DNA from: Gammaproteobacteria bacterium
GTDB taxonomy: Bacteria > Pseudomonadota > Gammaproteobacteria > Steroidobacterales > GCA-2729495
DNA: 64,000 nucleotides
Direction: 5' to 3'
Assembly: GCA_030583605.1 (NCBI GenBank)
Contig: CP129466.1
Location: 620,001 to 684,000 of the forward strand
The position numbers and the translations under genes are program-made. Positions 40,389-49,437 of this stretch are shown piece by piece (the stretch's first letter is position 1; each line of letters opens with the position of its first letter). The notes beneath the pieces are model-generated. The model searched no databases, was not told where the DNA came from, and was given only the letters and a program-made list of their open reading frames with translations.

Positions 40389-40790
40389 CTACGATGCCTG
40401 CTGCAGCAGCGGCCGATACTCGCGCCTGTGTTGCCACAGGAAATACGCATTGATGAGCAGCATGATGTTGCCGAGCACGGCTCCGCCCGTCAGCAGTCCG
40501 CCGTCGAGGAACGCGTGGAAGCCGACGACGTTGACCGTGATCGGCAGGATCAGCAGTGCCGCCAGCGCCGTCCGCCGCGTCCAGAGACAGGCGAGCGCCA
40601 CGACGTGCACCACCGACATGATGAGAGCGATGTACCTGCCACTGGTCATCACTTCGATGAACTCGAAGGCCTCGGGGCTGTTGTAGAGATCCCGCGTCGG
40701 CGGTGGAAACAGCCCGAGCGTTCCGAAAATCGGCATCACCAGGATGAGGCTCAGAACGAGTCTCAGCGCGATATCCGCGAATTTTCGCAT
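40389..40790 (-). CDS. Small membrane protein (DoxX-like)
   Basis: A 133-residue protein with four predicted helices (ALRLVLSLILVMPIFGTLGLF, YIALIMSVVHVVALACLW, ALAALLILPITVNVVGFHAFL, GAVLGNIMLLINAYFLW). The size and layout resemble DoxX/DUF4870-like quinone-associated proteins; FHAFLDGG is reminiscent of DoxX. ATG 40788-40790 follows a GGGGGAG site; a longer open frame upstream is not used. Confidence 0.65.
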   Translation of the reverse strand: MRKFADIALRLVLSLILVMPIFGTLGLFPPPTRDLYNSPEAFEFIEVMTSGRYIALIMSVVHVVALACLWTRRTALAALLILPITVNVVGFHAFLDGGLLTGGAVLGNIMLLINAYFLWQHRREYRPLLQQAS

Positions 40791-40910
40791 AGTCCGGCAC
40801 TCCCCCTTGCCGTTGGCGCCGAGTATAGGCTGGCACTGCGGCTTCCGACTATCGTGAAATGACAGCGACAAGCCTCGAAGAAGCCCGTGCCAGCGGCCCC
40901 CGCGCGTGCC

Positions 40911-41009
40911 GGACTCTGCCCGTCACCGGGCCTCGCCGCCGGCTGGACCACCGCATCCTCCACCAGTAATCCACGACATTCCCGCAGATCGGCGAAGAAC
41001 CAAAAAAAA
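40911..41009 (-). repeat. Internally deleted copy of the MITE-like element
   Basis: Within the 448-bp gap 40791-41238, bases 40926-40946 match 44328-44348 (20 of 21) and are followed at once by bases 40947-41001, which match the far end 44713-44767, including ACCACCGCATC and the terminal AACC followed by an eight-A run. The 360 bp between these parts in the longer copy are absent here. No gene is seen in the rest of the gap. Confidence 0.6.
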
Positions 41010-41238
41010 TAGCTGATACGGGGGCATTTCTGGCAGGATAGTCCACGGCATCGGGATCGCGGGGGGCGATGAGCGCCGATCAAAGTCAGCCACGTTCGGG
41101 CGGGGCGTGTGGCGAGCGGTTGCGCGATAGCCTGCTGTTGCGCTGCTTCATCGACATGAGCCTGGACGTTGCGGGAGCGGATGCGCGCACACCACCTGGC
41201 AGCTTCCTGTTGTCGCTTTCCATCGACGGGGAATCAGC

Positions 41239-41757
41239 ATGAGCGGGTTCACTGAAAAGCTCAAAGAAGAGTTCTCCGCGCTGCTGGCGCCAGCGATTTT
41301 TTTCTTCATCGCGCTGCACCTTGTAGCCATTGTGCGGGTCTTGATGTTGCAGGGGACCGGCATAACCGTCGGTACCTCGGTATCCGTAACGCTTGCGGCA
41401 TTGATCATTGCCAAGGCAGTGCTCATCGCGGACCTGCTTCCATTCATTAACCGCTATCCCCACAAGCCACTCGCATACAACGTGGTCTGGAAGACCACGA
41501 TCTACTTTGTGGTGGCCGTGTTCTTTCACTACCTGGAGCGGCTCGTGGATGTCTGGCGCGAGACGGATGGGCTCATTGCCGCCAACGAGAAATTGCTCGC
41601 CGAGATCGTGTGGCCGCATTTCTGGGCAATACAGATTTTTCTCCTGGTATTGATCTCGATGTACTGCACCATGCGTGAGCTCATTCGTGTGATCGGAACG
41701 GACAAAATTCGGCGGATCTTCTTTGGGCCGATGCCGGCCGCACCGGCCGCAGGATGA
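41239..41757 (+). CDS. Membrane protein of unknown function
   Basis: A 172-residue protein with four predicted helices (APAIFFFIALHLVAIVRVLML, VSVTLAALIIAKAVLIADLL, VWKTTIYFVVAVFFHYLERL, FWAIQIFLLVLISMYCTMREL). Conserved-looking polar residues HYLERLVDVWRE and REL face the same side. I know similar proteins only as hypothetical. It precedes the arylsulfatase by 67 nt on the same strand. Confidence 0.7.
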   Translation: MSGFTEKLKEEFSALLAPAIFFFIALHLVAIVRVLMLQGTGITVGTSVSVTLAALIIAKAVLIADLLPFINRYPHKPLAYNVVWKTTIYFVVAVFFHYLERLVDVWRETDGLIAANEKLLAEIVWPHFWAIQIFLLVLISMYCTMRELIRVIGTDKIRRIFFGPMPAAPAAG

Positions 41758-41824
41758 TTCCGGCGCGAACACCGGAGGGCACCGCCCCCATGTGTCACAA
41801 CTCGATGAGAACAGAGGCTGATTT

Positions 41825-44182
41825 ATGAAAGCGCGAATCGTGATCTCGATCTTCTTTGCCTCGTTGCTGATATCGGGCCCGTGCGCGGCGCAAGAGATTC
41901 TGCCGTTCCCAGATGCTCCCTCACCGAGCCTTGCGGGCCCGACCATCGCGCAGTCGGAGTACCGGCCGACGAAGCCGGTGAATCGCTTGCCGGCAGGCGC
42001 CCCCAACATCCTGGTCATCATGCTCGACGATGTCGGTCCCGCGCTGCCCGAAACCTATGGCGGCCCGATTCACACTCCGACTCTGTCGCGCGTCGCCAAC
42101 GCCGGCATCTCGTATAACCAGTTCCACAACACCGCGATGTGTTCGCCGACGCGCGCCGCGCTGCTGACCGGACGCAATCATCATCGCATTGGCTTCGGCC
42201 AGATTGCCGAACTGGCCAATAACTGGGATGGCTACACCGGGCACTGGCCAGCCACCACCGCATCGGTGGCCAAGGTGCTCGGTTACTACGGTTACAACAC
42301 CGCCGCTTTCGGAAAATGGCATAACACGCCGGCCGAGCAGACAACCGCCCAGGGGCCGTACGACCGTTGGCCGACCGGACGCCTGGTCGGCTTCGACTAC
42401 TTCTATGGCTTTCTCGCCGGTGAGTCGTCGCAGTGGGAGCCTGCGGTCGTGCGCAACACGACTCGTATCCAGACGCCGGACAAGGATAACTATCACTTCA
42501 CCGAGGATATTGCCGACGAGGCGGTGAGCTGGATTCGTCGCCAGAACGCAATTGCGCCCGACCAGCCGTTCTTCGTCTACTGGGCGCCGGGCGCGTCGCA
42601 TGGGCCCCATCACATTTTCAAGGAGTGGGCCGACAGGTACAAAGGTCGCTTCGACAAGGGTTGGGACGCGCTACGCGAGGAGATCTTCGCGCGGCAGAAA
42701 TCGCTAGGCTGGATTCCCGCCGACACCCAGTTGACCGCGCGTCCATCCACGATGCCCGGCTGGGCCGATATTCCCGAGAATGAGCGGCCGTTCCAACGCC
42801 GCTTGATGGAGGTGTTCGCGGGCTATACGGAACACGCTGACACGCAGGCCGGCCGCCTGATCGACGAGCTGGAGCGCCTCGGCATTCGAGACAACACGCT
42901 GGTGATCTACATCTGGGGCGATAACGGTTCGAGCGCGGAGGGGCAGTACGGCACCATCAGCGAATTGATGGCGCAGAATGGCATTGCCACCGAGATCGGC
43001 GATCACGTGCGTGCGCTGCAGGATCTCGGTGGACTCGACGCACTCGGCAGCCCCAAGACCGACAACATGTACCACGCAGGCTGGGCCTGGGCCGGTTCGA
43101 CGCCCTTCCAGGGAACCAAGCTGAACGCCAGCCACTTCGGCGGCACCCGTACACCGATGGCCATTTCGTGGCCGAAGTCGATCAAGGCAGACAAGACGCC
43201 GCGCACGCAGTTCCATCACGTCAATGACATTGCGCCGACGATCTATGACGTCGTCGGCATCAAAACGCCGGAGCTGGTCGATGGCGTTACGCAACAGCCG
43301 CTGGATGGCGTCAGCATGAAGTACACCTTTGCCGATGCCAAAGTTCCCGGGCAGAAGAAGGCGCAGTACTTCGAGGTGATGGCCGATCGCGGCATCTACT
43401 CGCCCGACGGCTGGTTCGCTGGTGCGTGGGGGCCGCGCATTCCGTGGGTGCCTGGCCTGCCCGCCGGCATGGCCACCTGGAGCCCGGACAACGACACCTG
43501 GTTGCTGTACAACTTGAAGGAGGACTTCTCGCAGGCGACCGACCTGGCCTCGAAATACCCCGACAAGGTGGCCGAGCTGAAGCAGTTGTTTGATCGCGAG
43601 GCGAAGGCCAACCTGGTCTATCCGATCGGTGGCGGTCTATGGTCGATTATCTGGAGCCCGCAGTCGGCGCCGCAGAATCCGGCGACCGAGTTCCACTACA
43701 CGCAGGACGTTACCGGCGTGCCGGAGTTCGCCGGGCCGAAGGTCGGCGGACGCAGCAACCTGATCAGCATTGATGCCGAGCTGAAGCCCGATTCCAGTGG
43801 TGTGCTTTACGCGCTCGGCGGTTTCGCCGGCGGCGTGGCATTGTGGCTGGAGAACGGCAAGCTCACCTACGAGTACAACCTGTTCGAGATCGAACGCACG
43901 CGCATAGAGTCGACGGGCACGCTGCCCACCGGGAAGGTGAATATCGAGGTGGAAACGCGGGTCGCTGCACCGCGAGGTGCCGCTGACGTCGTCCTCCGTG
44001 TTGCCGGTGAGGAGATCGGACGTGCCAAGGTGCCGCGTACTGCCGTGCTCGCCTTTACCGCCAACGACGCCTTCGATGTCGGCACCGACAGCTACTCGCC
44101 GGTCTCCGAGGCCTACTACGACCGCAAGCCGTTCACGTTCAATGGCCGCATCGATGCGGTGCGCATCAAGTACCTGCCATGA
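41825..44182 (+). CDS. Secreted arylsulfatase
   Basis: A 785-residue protein with a signal peptide (ISIFFASLLISGPCAAQE). The sulfatase domain has ILVIMLDDVG (metal Asp-Asp, about 59-68), CSPTRAALLTGRN (Cys near 106, to be converted to formylglycine), GKWHNTP and YIWGDNGSSAEG (metal-binding Asp-Asn). The C-terminal part (about 590-785) adds a beta domain. It is the size of the Pseudomonas-type alkyl/aryl sulfatase AtsA relatives with C-terminal extensions. Hydrolyses sulfate esters; the maturase (FGE or SAM type) is not in the window. Confidence 0.93.
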   Translation: MKARIVISIFFASLLISGPCAAQEILPFPDAPSPSLAGPTIAQSEYRPTKPVNRLPAGAPNILVIMLDDVGPALPETYGGPIHTPTLSRVANAGISYNQFHNTAMCSPTRAALLTGRNHHRIGFGQIAELANNWDGYTGHWPATTASVAKVLGYYGYNTAAFGKWHNTPAEQTTAQGPYDRWPTGRLVGFDYFYGFLAGESSQWEPAVVRNTTRIQTPDKDNYHFTEDIADEAVSWIRRQNAIAPDQPFFVYWAPGASHGPHHIFKEWADRYKGRFDKGWDALREEIFARQKSLGWIPADTQLTARPSTMPGWADIPENERPFQRRLMEVFAGYTEHADTQAGRLIDELERLGIRDNTLVIYIWGDNGSSAEGQYGTISELMAQNGIATEIGDHVRALQDLGGLDALGSPKTDNMYHAGWAWAGSTPFQGTKLNASHFGGTRTPMAISWPKSIKADKTPRTQFHHVNDIAPTIYDVVGIKTPELVDGVTQQPLDGVSMKYTFADAKVPGQKKAQYFEVMADRGIYSPDGWFAGAWGPRIPWVPGLPAGMATWSPDNDTWLLYNLKEDFSQATDLASKYPDKVAELKQLFDREAKANLVYPIGGGLWSIIWSPQSAPQNPATEFHYTQDVTGVPEFAGPKVGGRSNLISIDAELKPDSSGVLYALGGFAGGVALWLENGKLTYEYNLFEIERTRIESTGTLPTGKVNIEVETRVAAPRGAADVVLRVAGEEIGRAKVPRTAVLAFTANDAFDVGTDSYSPVSEAYYDRKPFTFNGRIDAVRIKYLP

Positions 44183-44266
44183 TGCTTTCCCTGGCGAAGG
44201 GGCAATGACAACCCAGGATTGGTGCGAACGGTTTCGAGCGGGCCCGGGGCGGTGAACGAAAAAAAA

Positions 44267-44767
44267 GGTTCATCGCGGATTGGCGGGGTCATCATGCGGC
44301 GAAGGCTGCATAGGACTCCGCCCATCCCCGGGTCTCGCCGCCGGCTGGCCCTGCGGGTGCCCTCGCAGGCGTGCTCGCTGCGGAGTGCGCGCCACTCGAC
44401 ATCCTTGATCTCGTGGGCGCGCAGCAGCGGCATCCCTGCCGCTGCCTCTGCGAGCTTAGCCTTGCTCGCTACGCCTGCTCGGCCAACCGGCTGATGGGCT
44501 CGGCCCGGAGACGGGCGGAGTCGCAGCGGCCTGACAAGCGGTTCTGCGCCCCGAGCACCTTGCGACACATCGCCCCTGGCGAGGCGGATGCAGCGGTGGT
44601 CACGGCCCCGGCGCGGGCATGTGTGGAGCCGGCTGCCAGGAGGGCAGCAGCCGGCGCAACCCATAGCGACGAGCACAGGGACGTGCGAGGAGCGGCACGC
44701 GCCGGGGGCACGACCACCGCATCGTCCACCAGCGAGCCGCTGCATTCCCGCCAATCAACGATGAACC
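44267..44767. repeat. MITE-like element (501 bp) filling most of the 44183-44833 gap
   Basis: Imperfect terminal inverted repeats, GGTTCATCG..GATTGGCGGG at 44267-44287 and its complement at 44747-44767 (19 of 21), are both flanked by runs of eight A (44259-44266 and 44768-44775), which look like a direct target duplication. No transposase is encoded. Parts of it recur at 38903-38943 and 40911-41009. The right end sits directly beside the terminator of the ompA-like gene. Confidence 0.6.
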
Positions 44768-44802
44768 AAAAAAAAGCCCCGGCCGCGTAGGCGGCCGGGG
44801 CT
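44768..44802 (-). terminator. Rho-independent terminator of the OmpA-family gene
   Basis: On the minus strand a 12-bp GC-rich stem (AGCCCCGGCCGC and complement, loop of four) is followed by eight T. It lies 32 nt after the stop codon of the gene at 44834-46009. Confidence 0.9.
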
Positions 44803-44833
44803 GGTGAGGTGGCGCGGCGGGCGCGCCGCGGTG

Positions 44834-46009
44834 TTACTGGTCGCAGTCGGTGCGGCTCAGCACCACGCGGCGGTTCTGCGCGCGGCCCTCGGCCGTGGCG
44901 TTGTCCGCGATGGGCTCGCTCATGCCCCGGCCGGCGGCCTCGAGCCGGCCAACGGCGATGCCCTTGGCCGTGAGGAAGTCGACCACGGTCTGGGCCCGGC
45001 GCTCGGAGAGCCGCTGGTTGTAGTCCTTCGGACCGACGCTGTCGGTGTGGCCGATCACCGTGCCGGCGACGAACTTCAGGCGATTGAGGGTCTCGGCGAC
45101 TTCCTCGAGCGTCTTCCTGCCTTCGGCGGTCAGCTCGGCGGAGGCGAAGGCGAACTGCACCTGGCGCACCACGTCGCAGGTACAGCCCTGCTTGCCGACG
45201 CGTTCGCCTTTGGGCGTGTCGGGGCACTGGTCGACCGGATCGATTACGCCGTCGCCATCGGAATCCGGCGGCGGGGGCGGCGGCGGAGGCGGGGGCGGCG
45301 GCGGGGGCGCAGTGGCTGCGACCGGTGCGGCGGCTGCCGGTGCGGGCCGGCCGAAGCGGTAGCCGACCTGTGCCTGGTAGACGAACGGGTCCAGCTCGGC
45401 CTCGCCGATGTCGACGCCGTTGACCTGCACATCGGAATCGAGATCGATCCAGCGCACCCCGAGGTTGAGGAGCCAGCGCTCGCTCAGGTTGAAGTCGGCG
45501 CCGATCTGGGCGGCCGGACCGAACGAGTCGTCGAACTCCAGGTCGTTGTCGCTCAGCACGCCCTTGGTGCTCTCGCGACTGAACCTCGAGTAATTCAGGC
45601 CTGCGCCGATGTAGGGCTGGAACTTGCCGTCCGGATTGAAGTAGTACTGGAGGCTCAACACCGGGGGGAACAGGTCGACGTCGGCGATATCCGATGTGCC
45701 CGTCAGCCCGACGTCGTGATTGAAGAAGATCATTGGTGCGAAGAGTTCGACGCCCCAGTGGTCGGCAATCATGTGAGCCACCTCGAAGGTGGCGCTGGTT
45801 CCCGAATCCACGTCGAGTTCCGCGCCGCCGAACGATGCGAGTGGCGCGGGCGGCGTGCCAGAAAGTGTCAGGTTGTCGCTCTTCGGGCTCACGATGCCGG
45901 CGCCGGCGCGAAGAATCCAGTCGCCTTGTGCAGCGTTTGCCACCATCGGCTGGGCAACAAGCCCGAGCGCGACGAGCAGCAGCGCAGGGTTGTTGAATCG
46001 TCTGTTCAT
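44834..46009 (-). CDS. OmpA-family outer membrane protein with OmpW-like barrel
   Basis: A 391-residue protein. After a signal peptide (LLLVALGLVAQPMVANA) comes an OmpW-like eight-stranded barrel (GDWILRAGAGIVSPKSDN to VGYRFGRPA, about 28-225), then a Pro-rich linker of about fifteen prolines, a thrombospondin-3-like calcium motif (DSDGDGVIDPVDQCPDTP) and an OmpA C-terminal peptidoglycan-binding domain (IGHTDSVGPKDYNQRLSERRAQTV, about 320-345). It anchors the outer membrane to the wall. A clear terminator follows. Confidence 0.93.
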   Translation of the reverse strand: MNRRFNNPALLLVALGLVAQPMVANAAQGDWILRAGAGIVSPKSDNLTLSGTPPAPLASFGGAELDVDSGTSATFEVAHMIADHWGVELFAPMIFFNHDVGLTGTSDIADVDLFPPVLSLQYYFNPDGKFQPYIGAGLNYSRFSRESTKGVLSDNDLEFDDSFGPAAQIGADFNLSERWLLNLGVRWIDLDSDVQVNGVDIGEAELDPFVYQAQVGYRFGRPAPAAAAPVAATAPPPPPPPPPPPPPPDSDGDGVIDPVDQCPDTPKGERVGKQGCTCDVVRQVQFAFASAELTAEGRKTLEEVAETLNRLKFVAGTVIGHTDSVGPKDYNQRLSERRAQTVVDFLTAKGIAVGRLEAAGRGMSEPIADNATAEGRAQNRRVVLSRTDCDQ

Positions 46010-46272
46010 GTACGTGTTACTCCGTTACTTTCCGAAATGCGGGATCTTGAGCGGCCGGTATTCTAGCCGGGAAGCATCCGCAAGTCTGCGTGACCCGGGC
46101 GCGCCCATGTCCCTGGCCGACTTCCGGGGGGGGCGGTGCGCCGCCGGTTTTTGCCCGCCGGCAGCGGTGCCGGAGCGCGGGCAGGCCGCGCCGGCCGTGG
46201 CGAGACATTCGTGCCGTTTGCGAGTAGGATCGGCGCATTTTCTGCCGCCGGACTTATTGAAGGGGTGTCTGT

Positions 46273-46995
46273 ATGAATAACATCAATCAACGATTTGGAG
46301 TGGTTGCCGCCATGGCCGCCGCGCTGCTGCTGGCCGCCTGCGGGCCGACCACCAAGCTCGGCACCAGCCGCTCATACACCAAGGGCTTTCTCAATGACTA
46401 CTCGCGCCTGCAGCCGCGCGGCAAGGACATGGCCTACCAGTCCGCCGACGCCATGAAGGTACTGGCGGCTGCCAGGGGCGTGATGGTCGACCAGCCGGAG
46501 ATCCATATCGCGCCGGGTTCGAACTACACGGGGGCAAAGCCGGCCGACCTCGCTGCGATTGCTGAAGCCATGCGTAGCGATATCTCCGCGGCGCTGAAAG
46601 CCTCCGGTTACAACGTGGTTTCCGAGCCCGGGCCGAACATTCTCCTGCTGCGCACCGCGCTGACCGACGTGTACCTGGAGAAGAAGGAGCGCAACGTGCT
46701 CGGTTACACGCCGATCGGCTTCGTGGTCACCGCCGGCATCTCCGCCGTCCAGGAGGTGATGGAAAAGGTCGACATCATGGGCATGACCCTGCAGGCGGAG
46801 ATCACCGACAGCAAGACCAATGCCGTGGTGTTCCAGCTCGTCGCACAGCGTGGTGGCAACGAGCAGCGCATTACCTTCGAACAGTTCCAGGACCAGATGC
46901 GTACCTGGGGCAAGCGCCTGAATTGCCAGATCAACAACTCGAAGCTGCCCCAGGCCCAGTGGGCGGATTGTTCGGCGCTCGGTTCGACGGGTTAG
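46273..46995 (+). CDS. DUF3313-like lipoprotein
   Basis: A 240-residue lipoprotein (lipobox LLLAACG, Cys near 22). The sequence SYTKGFLNDYSRLQPRGKDMAYQ followed by a long Rossmann-like domain fits DUF3313. The AEITDSKTNAVVFQLVAQRGG block near residue 178 is typical. Function unknown. It converges on the DUF481 gene with a shared hairpin between them. Confidence 0.8.
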   Translation: MNNINQRFGVVAAMAAALLLAACGPTTKLGTSRSYTKGFLNDYSRLQPRGKDMAYQSADAMKVLAAARGVMVDQPEIHIAPGSNYTGAKPADLAAIAEAMRSDISAALKASGYNVVSEPGPNILLLRTALTDVYLEKKERNVLGYTPIGFVVTAGISAVQEVMEKVDIMGMTLQAEITDSKTNAVVFQLVAQRGGNEQRITFEQFQDQMRTWGKRLNCQINNSKLPQAQWADCSALGSTG

Positions 46996-47003
46996 CGGCG
47001 ATC

Positions 47004-47034
47004 CGCGCCGCGACGTCCGGGACGTCGCGGCGCG
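47004..47034. terminator. Bidirectional hairpin between convergent genes
   Basis: Perfect 14-bp stem CGCGCCGCGACGTC (47004-47017) with its complement (47021-47034) and a 3-nt loop, placed 9 nt after one stop codon and 8 nt before the other. Confidence 0.75.
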
Positions 47035-47041
47035 ATCATCG

Positions 47042-48085
47042 TCAGAACGTGTAGCCGAGCCCCGTCACGATGCCGTAATCGTTTTTCGAACCATCTTCCG
47101 GTGGCTCACTGTCGTACGAGCTGTACAGGCTGAGTTCCACGAACAGGTCGGAAACCAGCTCCCGGCGCAGGGCAAATTCCAGCAGCGAGCGCCATCGGCC
47201 GCTCTCGGTCACGCTTGGGAACACGGTCAGCGCAGTGCTGAGGCTCGTTTCCGGCATGTCGTAGGTGAAGAACTCGAAATCCGTCTTCAGCACGCCCTCG
47301 ACGTTGTTCTCCGCGTCCTCGTCTCCGGCGCGCTGCTCGTTCACGACCGCCAGGCCGCCCGTCGCCGACCACAGCGAACGGCCAGACTGCAGCAGGAAGC
47401 GACCATAGCCGGCACCGGCCAGCGAGCGCAGGTCGATGGCCTGTTCGTCGTTGCGCTCCAGGCTGCCGAAGCCCGCCCAGAACCAGCGATTCTCCAGCAG
47501 CCCGCGGTACACGCCGGCGAATCTGGCGCGGATGCTGTCCTCCACCTCGTCCTGCGAGCGTGACTGCACGGAGCCGTCGAAATTCAGTGTGAAGTCTTCG
47601 GCGCGACGGCGGGCGTCGAAGCTGGCGCTGATCGAGGTGTCGCTGTTGGCCTTGGTCTTGTCGAACCCGACGCTGGCCGAGCCGTCCCATCGTGCCACGA
47701 CGGCGGCATCGAGCTTCAGGGGATCCACCCACACGATGTCCGCCATCGCGAGCCGCCGTGCTTCGTCGCCGTCGTTGAGCAGCAAGGTGCCGTCGTTGAA
47801 GGGCATCGCGAGCGTTCCCCGGACCCGCTTGCCGCTGGCCAGCTCCACGACGTAGGTTTCCTTGCTGACCAGTTGCGCGATGTCCTTCCACTCGATGTAG
47901 ACCGTCCCCATGCCGTTGGTGGACAGGCGCAGCTTGCCGCGTTCCAGGCGCTTGATTTCGCCGGTCAGGCGATCACCATTGCGCATGTAGATGATATCGG
48001 TCTTGTCGGCGGTGGCGGTGACCGGCATGCAGGCGAGCAGCAGCCACAGCACGGTCTGCCAGCGGGCGATTCGTCGATTGAGCAT
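47042..48085 (-). CDS. DUF481 family outer membrane protein (YdiY-like)
   Basis: A 347-residue protein. After a signal peptide (LWLLLACMPVTATA) there is a small strand-rich domain (DIIYMRNGDRLTGEIKRLERGKLRLST, VYIEWKDIAQLVS; about 29-120), then a DUF481 barrel (about 135-347) ending in the terminal Phe (GIVTGLGYTF) that the BAM machinery recognises. Same layout as other DUF481 proteins with an N-terminal Sm-like region. Role unknown; possibly acid- or salt-related in other species. Confidence 0.85.
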   Translation of the reverse strand: MLNRRIARWQTVLWLLLACMPVTATADKTDIIYMRNGDRLTGEIKRLERGKLRLSTNGMGTVYIEWKDIAQLVSKETYVVELASGKRVRGTLAMPFNDGTLLLNDGDEARRLAMADIVWVDPLKLDAAVVARWDGSASVGFDKTKANSDTSISASFDARRRAEDFTLNFDGSVQSRSQDEVEDSIRARFAGVYRGLLENRWFWAGFGSLERNDEQAIDLRSLAGAGYGRFLLQSGRSLWSATGGLAVVNEQRAGDEDAENNVEGVLKTDFEFFTYDMPETSLSTALTVFPSVTESGRWRSLLEFALRRELVSDLFVELSLYSSYDSEPPEDGSKNDYGIVTGLGYTF

Positions 48086-48153
48086 CGGCAGGCCCCCAAT
48101 TGGACACAGGCGCGTGTGCTATCGTAATCAAAAGTAACGCTGGAGGATCGGCA

Positions 48154-48486
48154 ATGACGGCAAGCAGACACCCCGCCTGGCAGCGTCACCTCGACACGAT
48201 AGGAGAAGAGCTGTTGCGGCTGACAATCGCCTGCAACGTGCGCCTGCGCGATGCGGGTGTCATCGATCGTATCCTCAACAACGACGAGACGGTGTGCGGC
48301 ACGAAGAACCCGATCGGCTTTCGCAAGCTGCGCAGCCTGGTCATGGCGACCTTCAGTTCACTGAACAAGGCCGTTGACCGCATCGGCCCCGACGAGGTGA
48401 AGCTGATCACGGATGCGATCATCGAACGGGTGGACAAGCTTCACGCGCGCGGCGGTGTGAACCCCGACGTGACGAAGAAGACCTGA
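48154..48486 (+). CDS. Small protein of unknown function upstream of PPK2
   Basis: A 110-residue helical protein (WQRHLDTIGEELLRLTIACNVRLRDAGVIDRILNND, then FRKLRSLVMATFSSLNKAVDRIGPDEVKLITDAIIERVD). GGAGG precedes the ATG. It ends 11 nt before ppk2 and is probably cotranscribed. The family is not recognised; no signal or membrane segment. Confidence 0.7.
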   Translation: MTASRHPAWQRHLDTIGEELLRLTIACNVRLRDAGVIDRILNNDETVCGTKNPIGFRKLRSLVMATFSSLNKAVDRIGPDEVKLITDAIIERVDKLHARGGVNPDVTKKT

Positions 48487-48497
48487 GGAGCCGCCAC

Positions 48498-49397
48498 ATG
48501 AAGAAGTCACAGATCGAGCGTATCGGGAAGCTGATCGAGCCGTACCGCGTGACGAGCGGCAAGGGCTTCCGCCTCAAGGACATCGATCCGCGTGACACCG
48601 GCTGGCTGAAGTCGCAGGACAAGACCGAGGCGAAGGAGATGCTCGCCCGTGGCGTCGAGTGGCTGGCGGAGCAGCAGGACATGCTGTACGCGCAGGATCA
48701 CTGGGCGGTGCTGCTGGTGTTCCAGGCCATGGACGCGGCCGGCAAGGACGGCACCATCCGGCATGTGATGTCAGGCATCAATCCGCAGGGCTGCTCGGTG
48801 ACTTCCTACAAGCAGCCCTCCAGCGAGGAACTCGACCACGATTACCTGTGGCGCTACTCACGCAATGTTCCGTCGCGCGGCCAGATTGGCATCTTCAACC
48901 GTTCCTACTACGAGGAGGTCCTCGTGGTGAAGGTGCACCAGGAGTTGCTCACGCGGCAGAAGCTGCACCCGTCACGCATCACGAAGAAGATCTGGCGCGA
49001 ACGCTACGAGGACATCGGCAACTTCGAGCGCTATCTCCACCGCAACGGCATCGTGACACTCAAGTTCTTCCTGCATGTTTCCAGAGCCGAGCAGAAGCGC
49101 CGCTTCATGGAGCGGCTGGACAACCCCGCGAAGAACTGGAAATTCTCGGCCTCCGACGTCGCCGAACGGCAGCACTGGTCCGCGTATCAGGATGCCTACG
49201 AGGAGGCCATCCGCAACACCGCATCGAAGCAAGCGCCCTGGTACGTGGTGCCGGCCGACAACAAGTGGTACACGCGTCTGGTGGTGGCCGCCGCGGTGGT
49301 CGATGCCATCGCCGCGCTGAAGCTGCACTACCCGGTGGTAACGGCAGACAAGCGCAAGGAACTGGTGGCCGCACGCAGCAGGCTGGAGTCGGAGTAA
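48498..49397 (+). CDS. ppk2: Polyphosphate kinase 2 (PPK2)
   Basis: A 299-residue PPK2-family enzyme. Walker A is in FQAMDAAGKDGTIRHVMSGINPQG (about 74-97), Walker B/lid in YLWRYSRNVPSRGQIGIFNRSYYEEVLVV (about 118-146), followed by RRFMERLDNPAKNWKFSASDVAERQHW. This set fits class I/III PPK2 that phosphorylates nucleoside mono- or diphosphates from polyphosphate. Full length. Confidence 0.93.
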   Translation: MKKSQIERIGKLIEPYRVTSGKGFRLKDIDPRDTGWLKSQDKTEAKEMLARGVEWLAEQQDMLYAQDHWAVLLVFQAMDAAGKDGTIRHVMSGINPQGCSVTSYKQPSSEELDHDYLWRYSRNVPSRGQIGIFNRSYYEEVLVVKVHQELLTRQKLHPSRITKKIWRERYEDIGNFERYLHRNGIVTLKFFLHVSRAEQKRRFMERLDNPAKNWKFSASDVAERQHWSAYQDAYEEAIRNTASKQAPWYVVPADNKWYTRLVVAAAVVDAIAALKLHYPVVTADKRKELVAARSRLESE

Positions 49398-49437
49398 CGC
49401 CGGACAGCGGCTTCAGCCGCAACCCGCAGGCCATGCA

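Noticed and set aside
44276..44754. Minus-strand frame in the MITE-like element as a gene
   Set aside because: Arg/Ala-rich, without ribosome binding site, and it overlaps the inverted-repeat element; no family resemblance.
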